Assembly (NCBI RefSeq): GCF_000524195.1 | Contig: NW_020170390.1 | Span: forward strand, 1,317,872-1,381,871 | From: Echinococcus granulosus | Taxonomy: Eukaryota > Platyhelminthes > Cestoda > Cyclophyllidea > Taeniidae | Length of the DNA: 64,000 nt | Direction of reading: 5' to 3' | Part shown: in pieces, positions 24,501-37,563 of the stretch | Layout of the letters: every line of letters starts with the position of its first letter | Numbering within the stretch: the first letter of the stretch is position 1 | Position numbers and translations under genes: made by a program | Notes under the pieces: model-generated | What the model was told of the DNA's origin: nothing | The model's database searches: none | The model's input: only the letters and a program-made list of their open reading frames with translations

Positions 24501-27500
24501 ATTAATGCCATCTGATTAAGTTTAAGGTACGCACTTCAAAGTAAAAGATTTCCCCTGTGCCATGTTATGATGCGTACCTATGCTGTTGTAAACATGATGG
24601 AATGCTAAACAAAGACGGGCATTTCAGCTTCGCAAAAAGTTCTTCCATAAATGGTTTGTTACATAGATCTTACCTGCAAAATAGACTAGACGTTTTCCTT
24701 TTATGCTCCTAGCACAATAGACACACGCTAGCGACGACGGCGATTTGTGCATTAAAAAATCAGATATTCATGTTTAACATTTATCACAAAGTCGTATCAC
24801 AATAAATTTCATGTGAACGTCTATTCCTTGATTCAGTTCACCCCGAGTTTTGGTTAACCAGGCTGTAATTTTGTGCTATTAGAGCAAACCCAAAACTGCT
24901 TGTAATACTCATAACTAAATGGGAAAATGTGTGCAAGTCTCTGCTAATCCAACTCTTACTAGACTCACCGGCTAAATTGGAAATGAGATGTCACTTCCCT
25001 TTTTGCCCGCTGAAAGCCATATACTACCCGTGGAACATTTCCGTGGGTGACCGCTAATTCTGACATGCAATGGCAGGTGATTAAACCATGAACGGCAGTT
25101 GGAATTAGCACAGATGAAGGGCACAAATTCGCAAAGCTGCCAAACACAGTAAAAATTTTATTCATTGTTTCAAAAAAGACGAAATAGGGGTGCGTCTGGT
25201 GATTTGGCTTTTTAATCTGGATTATTCTACAACTTTTTAAACACAAATGCCCTTAGGGTGGTAAGAAAATGTTACGAGATGTAAAAAGTTAAAATAACGG
25301 TTAAATGTAAGCTAGTTAATGGCTTATCCGTACGGAAATAAAATCGCTCCTTGTTTACCCTTTCGCCCGAACTGCCTGTGATCGCCTGGATCTGAATACA
25401 CTTTGGCAGTGTGTTTGACAGATGCTTACTACAGCTGTTACAATTCCTAAAGAGGGCCATAGGGGTGCACCTTCTGTGCGTGACAAGTATACGGCGCTCC
25501 TCTTTCAAGCAATTTCCTTGCAAGCCTTCACCTTCCAAAAAGCCTATTCAACGTATAAATAAACTTTTTTAATTGCCCTTTTGTATAATGAGGCAGGGAG
25601 GATCTTTTTGAAATCCCTTCAATGGGCTTTGCATGTAATTAAAAGTAAACCCGTCATCCGAATAATTTTCGAAAAAATGTTTAGTCACTTGTTACTCAAG
25701 CCACTGTGAGGATTGAATCGTAGAGCCTAAACTAGAGGACGTTAAATTTAAGGGATGAATTAAAAGAAATGAAGCAAAATTATGGACAAATTTAAATGCC
25801 CTGAATTAAAGATATTCAGTCAGAAAGCTGTAAGAAGTGTTATGGTGAAGACTGGGAGAGTAATAACGACAGCAGATTAACACAGCGATTATGGGTCATT
25901 GAAAAACATCAAATGCCAAATTACACTGCAGTTTCTGCCTTGCTTTACAACTTCAAGACAGTGCGGAGGAGAAACTCCTGCCAGATGTGTTCAGTAGAAC
26001 TTTGACAGCAAATATATTCCATGCGCTGCAAACGATTTTTCTACAATTTTTGTCTGTACCCGCGTTTATGAGCTGCTTTTGCTTCACGATGATTTAAGGC
26101 AAATCGTTTGCCTCCTCCTAATTGAGGCCACATATCTGTTAAATTGCTTGCTCTTTCCTCCTCTCTCTACAAAGGCATTTCGGTAAGTGCTCCTGCATAT
26201 ACGTAGGAGGGTTTAAATGACAACTTGCCTCCTATATCAGCTGCTTTCGAAATTATGTAAAATTGGGCTGCATTTAATCAAAGAAAGGTGGACTTAAAAG
26301 GAGGAAAACTCATCTCCATTATCTGGTAAACGTACTCTTGTATAGAGAAGAAAAATTTTTCTTAACAACATTTGACTGAAAAATACGGAACACAAATTTC
26401 ATTAGATTTCCCAAGGAAGACTGGCGGAATATGAACACGATTTCACAACAATAGTCAGAAACGTGAAAAACAAAAGATTCTATCCACTGATGAGTTAATT
26501 TCGTTGAATGCGAATGACATTAAGGCTTTATGGCATGTGCACAAAAGCAAAAGTGGCTTCCGATTTTTAATCTTCACCCGCATACTTTCTAAAGGTTGTT
26601 AGAAAATGGCCTTGCAGAGGTTAAGGAGGTAGATAAGATCATTTCACTAAAAAACTTCGAAAACACCTAATTTGTTCTGCTTTACATTCTCCCCGTGGCG
26701 AGGTAACACAAGGATTTTACTACTGAACTCAAGCCTCTCCAAATTATTGTAGGTTCCAAATGTACGCCAATTCATGTGCACAACATTTGAACTGACCACT
26801 CGACGTCCTGAACTTGGCTGGTCCCATGTTGAATTTACAATTCAGCAGGACATGCACATGGCAGGCATCGCAACTGAGACCAGAAGCAGTGTCAAACCAC
26901 GGGGTACGACATTCGGGATAATAGCCCACGAGCGTGGTGAGCTGCCCTTCAGCGCTTACGATCGTAACATTTACACTACTCTGGCGCCAGAAAGTGAGGT
27001 CTCCATTTACTACTCAAAGTCGGTGACGAGACGTGCCAATACAGCGAGGAACCCTTGTCATGATGGTGCGGACGCGGCCTGGCTTGCTAAAACTCTCGAG
27101 GAGACTGGAGAAAACGGAACATTTCTGGACTTTCTCGATCGTCGTCGGCTAGGAATTGAGAAAAAACGCGCCTGGCCCACCAATAATGTGCCATATTTAC
27201 CCGATCACCAAGCCACTGACATGCGCACCAACGAACGGCGGCAGCCAGCCACCCTGAAAAGTGCAAAAGCCGTTAGTCTCTTTAATACCGAGTTCCTTTA
27301 TAGCCGTGAGGCCTGCGGATGGAAGGTGTGTTGCATGAAGGTCGCTCTGGAGTGCGGATGCACCTGTACAATGGACTGGCTTCTCTCCACAGCTACTGCG
27401 AATTGCCCAAATGATCGGTGCGAACGCACTCAGTGCTCCGATTCGCCTGTGCTCTACGACCAGTGTCCAATGCCCTGTGTGCTTTCAAAGTTCGTTAAAC

Positions 27501-28075
27501 AAAATCTTCTTGTCATCGAACCACCAGACTCAAAGCTGCCTGCAAACACCTCGAAATTGAAGCTTATCCGATCAGAAAATGTCCAAGTTGCTGCCGAAGA
27601 GGAGATCTATTCGCTAGCAAAATTATTCTCAGAAATTGGTGGTCTCTGCTCCCTGTTTATTGGATTCTCGTGTATCTTCATATTCGAATTCCTCGAGGCA
27701 ATGCTACTGATAAGGCAAGGCGATAAAACGGAGATTCAAAGGCACAAGGGGAAACAGGCTTTGGATGATCCCATTACACATTACTGTTGTGCGTCGGAAG
27801 CGAAGGTAGCAGCATTGCCGCAAACGGTACAAAGTCCCAGTAGGGAGCAGAGCCCTCCCCCGGTTATGAGTAATCACCATCTTGGACAGAACCAGCAGTT
27901 ACCACTCCTTCCCTCACCAGCACCATTGTCAATACTACCGCCAGAGGAAGGTGTGACATTGCCAGTCATTCTTCGCTCTGGTCTGATTACCACCAATGGT
28001 GTGGAAAGACTTACGGCTGCAGAGATGAGCAGTATGAAGGAAAACTCCTACCTTCTAGCTGATTCACAAGGCTAG
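21561..28075 (+). CDS. DEG/ENaC-family amiloride-sensitive sodium channel subunit
   Basis: The gene has two exons, 21561-22124 and 26753-28075, joined in phase 0 across a 4628-bp intron, giving 628 residues. Subunits of this family trimerise into sodium-selective, ligand-, acid- or mechanically gated channels of the plasma membrane. The first transmembrane helix is at residues about 29-53, the second at about 483-507. The pore-lining GxS filter is present as GFS at residues 492-494 within SLFIGFSC, preceded by the family's EIGG. The large ectodomain has the hallmark YSREAC (371-376) followed by CGC (389-391) and further paired cysteines ending in CPMPC. The C-terminal tail of about 110 residues is Pro/Ser-rich and I see no PPxY motif. 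The short N terminus lacks the usual His-Gly gating motif (see findings). The start was chosen because it is the first in-frame ATG below a TATA box. Subfamily (ASIC-like, peptide-gated or degenerin) cannot be assigned. Confidence 0.92.
22125..26752. other. Large intron of the sodium-channel gene
   Basis: The intron starts with a consensus gtgagt donor after the residues FVLEQ and ends in attattgtag. Because the flanking exons join in phase 0 and their protein reads on smoothly, no internal exon is needed. Open frames inside, the longest 134 codons at 24056-24460, have no recognised similarity or splice context and are treated as chance. Confidence 0.7.
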
Positions 28076-29835
28076 TGATTGGCATTTTTCTGCATGTATC
28101 AATTTTAGTAATCACCCCTCGGAGCTTGGTCATCGAGGTAACGATGAATTTCCACATTTATTAAGTGGATTCCCGTTAGTGTAGCAATTGTAATTCAATG
28201 TGGATCCGAAAAGCGGATGTAAATTTCTTATATAGCCAACCTTAGTTAACACTGATATGAGAACTCTAGCTACGAAACAAAATACTCAAATTCTGGTAGA
28301 ATTTATTTATGGGATCATGCCTGCTTGGCAGCGATGCCGGATTCATTGTGGTTGTAGGGATTTTTGCTTGTGGGCTTCGACTAAACTGTGCATCATCTAC
28401 CTTTAAAACATTATGCAAGGTCGAAATAGACAGTAATATAAGATCATTTGCTGTACAGAGGAGTCTCCTCCATAGAGTTCCCTTAAGTGCCTTCTGGACC
28501 TAAGGATTTAGGTATCAGAAAGCTAGCTAAGGTAAACTGTCATTTTTATGAATTTCTAGGACTGCAGTTCTCACTCAGATTTAAATAACTCTGTAGTTAT
28601 TATAAATCTGCATTTTTTCAGTGCAAAAGGATGCTGTATTTAAATAACTAATGCAAATCAGAGTCCAATCTACCGTCGCCTTGTCAACTCGAATGGGCGA
28701 ACTCTGATTGGTTACTAAAACGTAGGACTTCTTAGGGTGGCTCTAACCTGCAATAGCAATGTCATCCCGAATATCAAACTCTTCATCTTAAGTAATGGAT
28801 AAATACGATAAAATCTGGCTATCAGAAATGGGATTAGTTTATAATATGTCCCGTTCTGTCTAAATTACCCCCGGAAACTAATCCTTCAAGCAGCTTTGGT
28901 AAGTAGGTGGCGTCAAGTAATTGTGTAGTGTAGGGTCGAAAACAGCTTTACCGTCATTTTTTAAATACAATTGTAACAACGACACTTTTCATGTAATTTA
29001 TAAACAACTATGAAACTTGAATTTTTAGACATACATGCGAATGGAGCCTTTTACTCTGACTCCGTTAAAGAAAGGAGTTAAAGTGGAATATCCAAGAAAG
29101 TGAAAGGCTTTGAAATATTATCCTAGCGTCCATAATCCTGTCCAGAGGTGTTGACAGTTAAAGACCAGATTATTCAGGTGCACCGATGGAGAACTACGAG
29201 GTCAGAATGGCTTATTGGACGGCAGACACTACTGGCGGGAAGATTTGCACAGATAGAAAAAACATTCTTTTTCTTCAAGGTACCTGTAGTGGCTAATAGT
29301 TACTGCAAGATAAAGCCGGTAGTGTTAATGAAATGCGCATAAAGTTAAAGAGACTAGCTACGTTTTATGATTAAAGAATCCTGACCATGTTGAGGTAATT
29401 AAGTGGTCACTGGGACGACTTCGAACCCAAATCCCGAATAGTAGACGTGGGTGGTTCCTACAACCCCAATGTAATGAACGCATTATGGAGGTCACTCCAT
29501 AACACCGCAGGTCTCCATTGCCAATGGTTTGGTGTGCAGTTTTATGTCAAAACATAGACGAGTGCTGAAAATATTCCGAAAATGTACCTGCTAATGTGCC
29601 AAAGGATTCCTTGACAGGCTATTCCTTTACAATCGTTCGAACAACTTCTTGATTAAAGACAATTAATTGTATCGAGAAGGATAAATGTGTTACCTTCATA
29701 TCGAATATTGCAGGGGCAGCTTTCAAGCATCTCGATGTAGTTACCAAGGTTGGAAATAACTACAAGGAGCAGCTGCTATCACAAAATCTTGTTGCTTATT
29801 TCTGGCACTGCCGTCATTAAACACAACAAGCCCCA

Positions 29836-30060
29836 GTCATTGCTGGAGATTTTAGTCCACAGGGTCACAAAATGCACAAAATAGTAGGGTGGCTATCATC
29901 AGCATCAGTCTACGAGAAAGTTGGCTACATTGCTTATGATTGCTACATCACCACTGCTGACAGGCGCTTAAAATGCCCCATCCATGCACACACCGCACGC
30001 GCTGGTCGTGCGATGAGGAGCATCTGGAGAGGGTGGATAAGTGATGGAAATTCACCCTGA
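29836..30060 (+). mobile_element. Possible remnant of a non-LTR retrotransposon endonuclease
   Basis: One frame reads VIAGDFSPQG, close to the GDFNA-type core of the endonuclease/exonuclease/phosphatase domain of non-LTR elements, and stays open for 75 codons. The frame is interrupted by stops upstream and no reverse transcriptase was found. The evidence is a single motif, so the call is weak. Confidence 0.2.
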
Positions 30061-33000
30061 TGCAGAGCATCGTGCAGGTTTTTATTCGTGCCCATCTGAT
30101 GCTTTTGCAATCTGACCCACAATCAAATAGGGCGTCAAAATGGGTAATAAAAACGTGAATTTCTCCAAGCACACAGAACTCTAGTTTGTCATTATGTAAG
30201 AGCTCACGGGCGGCATAATTCTTTCAAGTTCGGCGAAATCAGGATAGCTATTTTGACTGAGACCCGAGAAATAATAAAGCACAGCAGATGGCTGGACTGA
30301 GGCCAATTAAACGCCAACATTTATGATATGGCAGCTTAAACTGCCCCGTTTGTTGTCATATCTGTCCGGCAAAGTGAAGTTGAACAAGTTATTTGTTTAT
30401 CTAAACGTTGATGTGTCCCATTCCAAATGACATTCACGAGAGTAGCTCCGAGACAAATCATGCTGTATATGCTTTCAAATAGTGGTATGCATTAATTAAG
30501 CCAAAATGTCGTACAATTAACAACCCGTGATCTCATATGCATCCTTCCAAGGAGAAAATCCCACTTATGCTGTTCATATTACCTTTCTTCGTTAGTTAAT
30601 TAAATCAAATGAGAATTAACCGTTTCCCTGGGTGGACCGCATGCTTCTTATTAAGTCATCACTTAGACGCTAACCGCGGTAAGCTTTGAGCTTTTGAAAT
30701 GTCATGTCATTTCCTGTATCAGTTATGCCAACTACGACCCACTTTTTCCGAAAAAGTCCATTTTAATTAGGAAATACTCCCAACCGGTGAGACCATCCCC
30801 AGCATTTTAAGCAATCTTGGCTTTTCTCGGCTATCACTTTGTCCCTGGATCTTTTGGCAGTCTTTACCATTCCTCGGAAATGAAGAATTTACGCGACTAC
30901 AATTTTAATTAGCTCCAATTTTGCTCCCCATCATGGGATCACTTCTATAGACGCAACTATGGGTCTTTTAAACTGTTAATCAAAATGTACTTATTCATAC
31001 CCCATGATTTTTCAGATTAGACCACACGTATCCACCTTTTAATACCACTTTTACCCCTATTTGTGTGCTAAATCACTCGGCTTGCTGCCTAGACCACATT
31101 ATTCAAATGCCAACTCTGATGTTGACGATGTGTAAATAAGGCCTGATAGTTGATTCATAGGGTATATTTTTTTGTTATTTTTAATACTTTCTGTGCATGC
31201 AGGAATTTTCTTTGTTAAAATCTGCAATGGTCGAAAACGGCAACACAGGTAAGTAGCATGGTTCATTGGATCCGAGTAACCCCAGAGGAGGAAGCCCGAC
31301 TCCATTTCAAATTTGATGGGACCAAATGAGAAAATAAGCTGACACACTTAAATGTCTACACGTGGTTTAAGAAACTTTGCAGACTGACACCCCTCTAATG
31401 TTATTTTCCCCTTGGAAAAGACGTGTCTGACTGTTCAGATGAGTAAAAAGCAATGTGTTTTTCTTCATTGTAGGACTTTCAAAAGCTCAACTTCTCACTC
31501 TGATTCGTAAAAAGAAGCTGCGACTTCGTCTAATATGACATTCTCTCTCAATTGCTTGTGTTCAAATAGATGGCTCTTGTATCCAGGGTGTGCTTGATTC
31601 CTTACCCAATTTCCGGTGGAAGGGACAATCTCTGAGGTAAAGCAAAAAATTCTCTAAAACTATTTACCGAAGCAGTGAGATGTTCACTAAGGAGCTGAGT
31701 AAATTTTTACGCTTTAAAAATAGTTTTTACGATTTAATGGGAGGCTGATAAGACTCAGTAAATGTATGTAGTGCAATGGTTTTTCCTAATAGAGAACAGC
31801 TGGATTACCTATGTTTTACTGGCTTTACAAGCTCTTGTTTGTGATGGTGTGATGAAATTACTATCTCAGTGGATACCTTCCAGTACAAATCTGTGGACAG
31901 TGCATTATTTAATTTTGTAGGGCATTCTCTAAAACGACGATTAACTCGAGTCAAGAATATGAGACTTTTAGGAAGAAGGTATTGGCCTACATTTCTTATT
32001 CCTAACAAAACAATGTCAATCTGGAAAATTGGTTCTGACTGGATTTAGGCTCACGTTAATTAAATTTTGGGTTTTGGGAGTCAGATATCTCTGTAGGACA
32101 CCAAGTCTTCCCCAAATTCGTAACAAGCGGCAGCAATACGGGACAAATTTGGTGTTGGAGTACAAACGACTTGGGAAGCTATGGGCACAGACGGAACGCC
32201 ATGCTGTCGAGCGAAAAAAACAATCCTCGAATAATGAGGAGCCCGTGCAGTTAAACGCACATTCAAACAAAACATCAAAGCACTGCAGAATTTACTTGTG
32301 ATCTTTAGATCTCTGAGCCTCGTAATTAGGTCGCCTTTGGTTAAATTGGTATGGAATTAGAATGCTTCGTTTTGCTGACGGAATTTCCTACAAAAATAAG
32401 TGGCAAACATGACATCAAACAAAAGGAAGTGTCTGCATAATGTGAGGAGAGGGACGACTTGATTTAATAGGTTGTGCCATCCCATCCACGAAAACAATAC
32501 AACGTGCCGTTACCACCATACAACGCTTCCAAAATCTAGGTTTTTTAAGTTTTAGAGCAGTAAACAAGATGGCGGTCATCAGCTGTGTGATTGAAGACGC
32601 TATTTGCTCTTTAGAAGCAATGTGGGACAACCTTCTACTTCTGAGGGTTCAGTGACTATTTATCGTTCCTGATTCCCAAGACACAAACATAAACAAGCGC
32701 CCAACCCCGAACTAAGTTAGCTAACTTGCGGCGAAATTTAAAGTCAGCCAACTACCCTTTAGCATTTTTGTGGGGTCGGGGATTGCTTCCCACTGCTATT
32801 CCCTTTTCACAGCAAATAGTTCCGACAACTCAATGCCACGCTTCATTGAGATCATAGCAATGATGCCGCTGTATACGTAACCTCTGCTCCGGACCACACA
32901 ATCTGTCTAAAGATACTAAATAAATTAGGTGGATGGTGCTTTATGATACTCAATTATTCCAAGAACACAACTTCTTCCTTTATAAGTGATTTATAAATAA

Positions 33001-33289
33001 ATTTACTGCTTTTAATTGCAAATTGTCCCATTGGGTACAATTATATCACCATCCAAAAATTTTTATGTCTCAAAAATTTGGAAAACGGGCTGTAAAGAGA
33101 AATTATTATCACAGCCAATAGCACTTTTCTTGTGACAGATCATACCTTCTTTGCTAATAACTTCTTTAAATCAACAGTGTTATTTCCATTGTTAGGACGC
33201 GTTGACGAGCTCTTGCGAGCTTGGTTGTGTTAAACCCACTGAAGCGTGATCAGGGCCCCTCGTCCATTGTTCTCAATGAACAAACATAC

Positions 33290-33440
33290 CTTGGTGGTTC
33301 CTCTATTGCACCTTGGCAGGGGAGTCTGGGCGCCGGGCCATGCCAGTAGCTCCCGAGCCCTTCTGTACATCGAATATACGCATATTCTGACCTAGTACTA
33401 TGACCCCTCTCGTCCTCAGAGAATTCTCAGGGGGTTTTAT
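33290..33440 (+). mobile_element. LTR-like dispersed repeat fragment, copy 2
   Basis: The segment ggccatgccagtagc with the following gcccttctgtac and, about 70 bp on, a cagagaattctcagggg stretch parallels 63683-63790; it also matches 16555-16650 in reverse. In this copy the sequence after the shared block diverges from copy 3, as expected for a decayed or solo terminal repeat. Confidence 0.45.
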
Positions 33441-36400
33441 TTGTATTCTAGATGCTTCAACTTGAGAAAATTTATTCCACCAGTCTGATAGCAGTCATTA
33501 TCACCAACATGTTCATCTTGATCCCGAAATGTCACAAGAAAGCGCCTTCAGTCGTAGTCCTCCTTCGAGTTTCGACCTTTTAAAGTTCACCTTACAATTA
33601 CATTAAGTTAATGGATAAACACTTATTACAAATTAAACACTTTGTACAATTTTATGGAATTTTGTTATCCCATGGGCTGGCAGAGTTGTCCGCCCAAACG
33701 GGGAGCGCAATGGTTGTAGTTCCGTTTGCATAGAATGGAGACCAGTCATCCGATTTGTCGAGGGGTCGCATACTCGCAAAAGGCAGTTCGAGTGTTTGCC
33801 TGAGAGGAGGAGATTACTTAATTAAACACACCTAAAATGTAGCGAAAGTGAACTCGACGCTTAGCCATTTCATGGAATGGTGCATTATAACGCTAGGTCG
33901 ATACTTCGGGCCCTAGACGAGTTAGTGCTCCAGAGCATTCTCTTCCTTCAGGGCGGTAAATCAATTCATTGTTATTGTCAGTTTTGACAAAATCCGGCCA
34001 AATACCGCTAATAAAAAAGTGGGTTTTTATACTTATTTGTTCCAAGCAGTTGTAAATATGTCCATTAGGTACCTCAAAGATTACCATGTTGCTTCCATTT
34101 GACTAAATGAATAGAAGTCATTAAAATACACCAAATATGACGAGTTACCTCTAGATTTCCCCCAGAAAACAATTAAGTTAAAAGTATTGCATAAATTAAA
34201 TGAGTTGAGCCCTATCCATAAATGCCTTGGTGTGTGCACGTCTGCGCTTCGATGGGCAGGAAGTGTTTGCAGTTGTTGCGTTTGCAAAAGCTGGTAAAAT
34301 GTCCCCAAAATAATTTCTTACAAAGTGGGCCCCTTTTTAGGAATAATATAACGAGGAACTGCTGTTCTGACTAATCCCTCCTTTACAAAAAATGGAAAGA
34401 TGAGTTTGCCATTCAAACAGGCACACTCCTACCATTGGCAAGGGCAGGATGGAATGTGGCAAGGAAAACAGCAATACTAAATACCATTTTACAAATTTTG
34501 ACAACTTCATAAGAAAAGTGATGTTGGAACACGGGACAGAGTCACTAAAGAGCACTTTTAGGGGAATAAATCAACCTTTCAAATACTTGCACAACATGTT
34601 TGCATTCAGTCTATGGTTTGAATTAATTATTTAGCCATTTAGCCTCTGCCTCTAGGCCTTTTTTTAAGAAAATCTCAAGTAATTAATCCTTTTTTTGCTG
34701 ACATGACCTTTTTGACGTTGTCGAGGCATAAAACAAAGTGCATAAACCCTCTCCTTCCCCTTTAATGTATCCCAATTGCCTACTGTATTATAGTCCCCCA
34801 AAGAGTACCGGGGAATGTTAAATTCCTGGTTTTTTGGATGTATCAATGCAATCACTCCCTCTTTGCCCCATTCGGAAATACCTTTTGGAGTTTTAAATGA
34901 CGTCACTTGTAACCGCTGTGAAGTTAAAATAAGGTTTGTGGTCAAAATTTACAACTTTTTCAATAAATAACACCTCTATAAAATATGATTCGACACATTG
35001 TACTTTAAAAAGGAACTGAATATGAATTCAAACCCATTTTGAAAGTAGGAAAATCGGCTCTTATCAAATCTTTTCCGTTCAAGTAGCACACTTTGGAAGC
35101 CAAATATTTGTAGATTGGATGCGGTTCACACTTGTGTAGAAGCGCTTCCTGGCCCTTTTGGGCATTAATGGTAAATCATCTTCCCTACTGTCATGTCTCA
35201 TTATGACTCAAAGATGGGTTAAGAAGAGGGTATTTCATTTGTGGCAACCGCAGGCAAATTTGCTTCAGAAAGGCAACTATCCTGTTTACTTCGGCTTTCT
35301 ACCACAAATTTTACTTCAGGGAAAGGAGACATGCTGCATACGGCTAAATCTGCAAAAAAGCGTTCCCATTTGGCAATCACCTCGTCTTGTGCATGCATCC
35401 AGTTAACAACATCACACCTGACTGATTTGAAAACGAAAACTACATGGGAAAAGTGGGAGTGTGCAACTGATGCCTCCATCATGTATCAAGTGGATAACTA
35501 GAACCCGAGTAGACGTATAGGTGGTAATAAAATGGGAACATGATGGCAAGGCGGTACAGACAGGGAATAGTAACTTTGTGAGACTGTCTTTCATTAAATA
35601 GACTTAATTTTAGGCGGGTGATCCTAAGAACAGAGATTGGCGTATAGAACGTACTTATCGCAGAGTATAACGCGGTTGTGATAAGCAGAAAAACAGTGCA
35701 TCCTACTCCTGCCAAGCAGCTTACAAAGAAGGTGATACTCTAGAATTGATGGACTAAATGTTTTATACCTCCTTAAAAATTTAATGACTTCCGTTCCCGG
35801 CTTGTGCACAGCATTTAAAGTATTGCAGCAGAAGAGTGGCCTAGACAAAGCTGAGAACAACGCCTAAAAAAAGAAAAGGGCTATACGGTAATTTAATGTT
35901 CATTGAGCTATGACTTTCGTCATGCGGAGCATTCCGTTAGTAGCTGTTCCTCCGTTATTGCATCATTTGGTTCTTTGCTCATTAAAAAATCTAATTTTAT
36001 TTTAAAAGATTAATCGTTTTAGCCTCCTAGGTGGCTAGTAATATGGATACATTAAACAACTTAGATAATGATAATAAAAATCGGTTGAAAATCTATTGAG
36101 CAAGGTGCAAATACATTTCTAAATGATTATACGAATGATCAAATAGTTCTCCTTTACATATATATGGCAGTTTAAGGTTAACAGTTATAAGTGAAATCAA
36201 TTCAACAATGTTCATATAATAACATTGTTTTCCTATGGATTTTGAGCACAATAAAGTACAGTACCGAAATAATAGCCTAATGCCAAAATTCATATTTGAT
36301 CTAAATTGAGTTATAGGCGAGATGCTTTGTAAAACGAAGTTAGAGCAACGATCTAGAGTAGTGGTCGAAGCAGGGGCAGTAGAGTGGTACGTATTTTAGG

Positions 36401-36640
36401 GCGCTCAAGCTTCATGCATATTGAGGACTTTCGGGTCATCCTCCTAGTCACGCTGTTAATAAAGGCGTGCTAAAACCCATAAGTTGAATTTATTTTCCTT
36501 AACAACTAAATTGTGTTGGTTTGACACAACCCATTCTATACTTACTGCATAATTTGTTTTAATTTCTTCGCGAGTTGCCGCGTGAGTCGGTAAGCCCTGA
36601 ACCTTGTTATGGTCAGCTGGTGGGGTGATTCTAGGTAGGG

Positions 36641-37416
36641 ATGTTCCCGTTAAGATTTGTGTTTCCTTTCTCACGGCTCACCCCAACCTACAATTTTTCT
36701 CAGCCGATTCGTGGTAAGAAGTATCATTATGCCCTTGAACCGAAAATCTTGCCCCCGGATACACAATTTGACATCAACGATCCACTCCTTTATAAGACCG
36801 TGGAACCAATTTCGAAGTGGCGACATTCCAGCAAAAACTGGGATCCTGTTGTTGCTAAAATAATGGGAATGATGTTGTATGATGGCGACCGTGAGACGGT
36901 TCGTGAAGTGATGCGTAAAACCTTCGCAGAAATAAAGTTCATACAGGTAGTTTGTAGCACACAGACTCATTATTTTGTAGATGGCTAAGCGTAAAAGGTT
37001 GGTTGGGGCGGAGTCCGACGCGGTGGAAGTCAGTCCTATCAAAATAGTTAATGAGGCTGTTACAAATTGTTCCCCGCTTCTTGTACTTCACTCTGTCCGT
37101 CGCGGCGGTTTCATCTATAAGGTACTTACTTTGTTTCCCTTTATCGTGTTCATCAGCTGCGTCACAATCTAGTTTGGAATTTGCTTGTTCTTAGGTTCCT
37201 GCCCCTCCACAGAATGAAACTGTTTCTCGTCATATGGCAATTCGTTGGATTCTGGAGTCAGCCAGAAATAAGGACAAAAATCAGAGAATTTGGGTTTCTC
37301 TCGCGCATGAACTTATCAATGCAGCTAATAACGAGGGCACGGCGATTGGTAAAAAGAAGGAACTTTTAAAGCAATGCGAGGAAAACCGAGCATACGCAAA
37401 TTATAGGACTTACTAG
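36641..37416 (+). CDS. MRPS7: Mitochondrial small ribosomal subunit protein uS7m
   Basis: This is the mitochondrial homologue of bacterial S7, which nucleates assembly of the small-subunit head and contacts the exit-site tRNA. Exons are 36641-36946, 36981-37121 and 37195-37416, all joined in phase 0, for 222 residues (human about 242). The introns are only 34 and 73 bp. The N terminus (MFPLRFVFPFSRL) is basic and hydrophobic with no acidic residue, as expected for a mitochondrial presequence, and is preceded by an in-frame TAG. The core has the family pattern: a VVAKIMGMMLYDG helix, the RRGGFIYKVPAP strand, an AIRWILESAR helix, and a C terminus KKELLKQCEENRAYANY that matches the usual end. 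It lies 147 bp upstream of GFM2 on the same strand with no AATAAA between, suggesting co-transcription. An alternative start through a splice acceptor ending at 36703 is possible but would remove the presequence. Confidence 0.93.
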
Positions 37417-37548
37417 TCTTTCTTTATTTCTTATAAAGCTTGTGGTATCGCCCAATATATTATTATGTAAAGCTTTCCATTTTTTAAATGATTCTTGGGA
37501 CTTGTTAATTGTATGGGTTTAAATTCAAGCAGAGGCCTAGACGTACCC

Positions 37549-37563
37549 GTTTTGCTGTTTTAG
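37549..37563 (+). promoter_or_regulatory. Putative spliced-leader trans-splice acceptor of GFM2
   Basis: The pyrimidine-rich stretch ending in gctgttttag lies 147 bp after the MRPS7 stop and directly before the first GFM2 codons. Its final TAG is an in-frame stop, so translation cannot enter from unspliced upstream sequence. The exon has no in-frame ATG ahead of the P-loop. Flatworm spliced leaders that end in AUG are known, and joining AUG to position 37564 gives the frame MTTLFRVVG. No cis exon with compatible phase was found in the 147-bp spacer. Confidence 0.6.

Larger units (their letters stand above)
28076..36640. other. Gene-poor intergenic stretch
   Basis: No credible gene was found between the channel and MRPS7. 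It contains a weak non-LTR-retroelement-like patch near 29.9 kb and an LTR-like fragment near 33.3 kb, listed separately. Other open frames are short, lack splice context and do not resemble known proteins. Confidence 0.6.
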
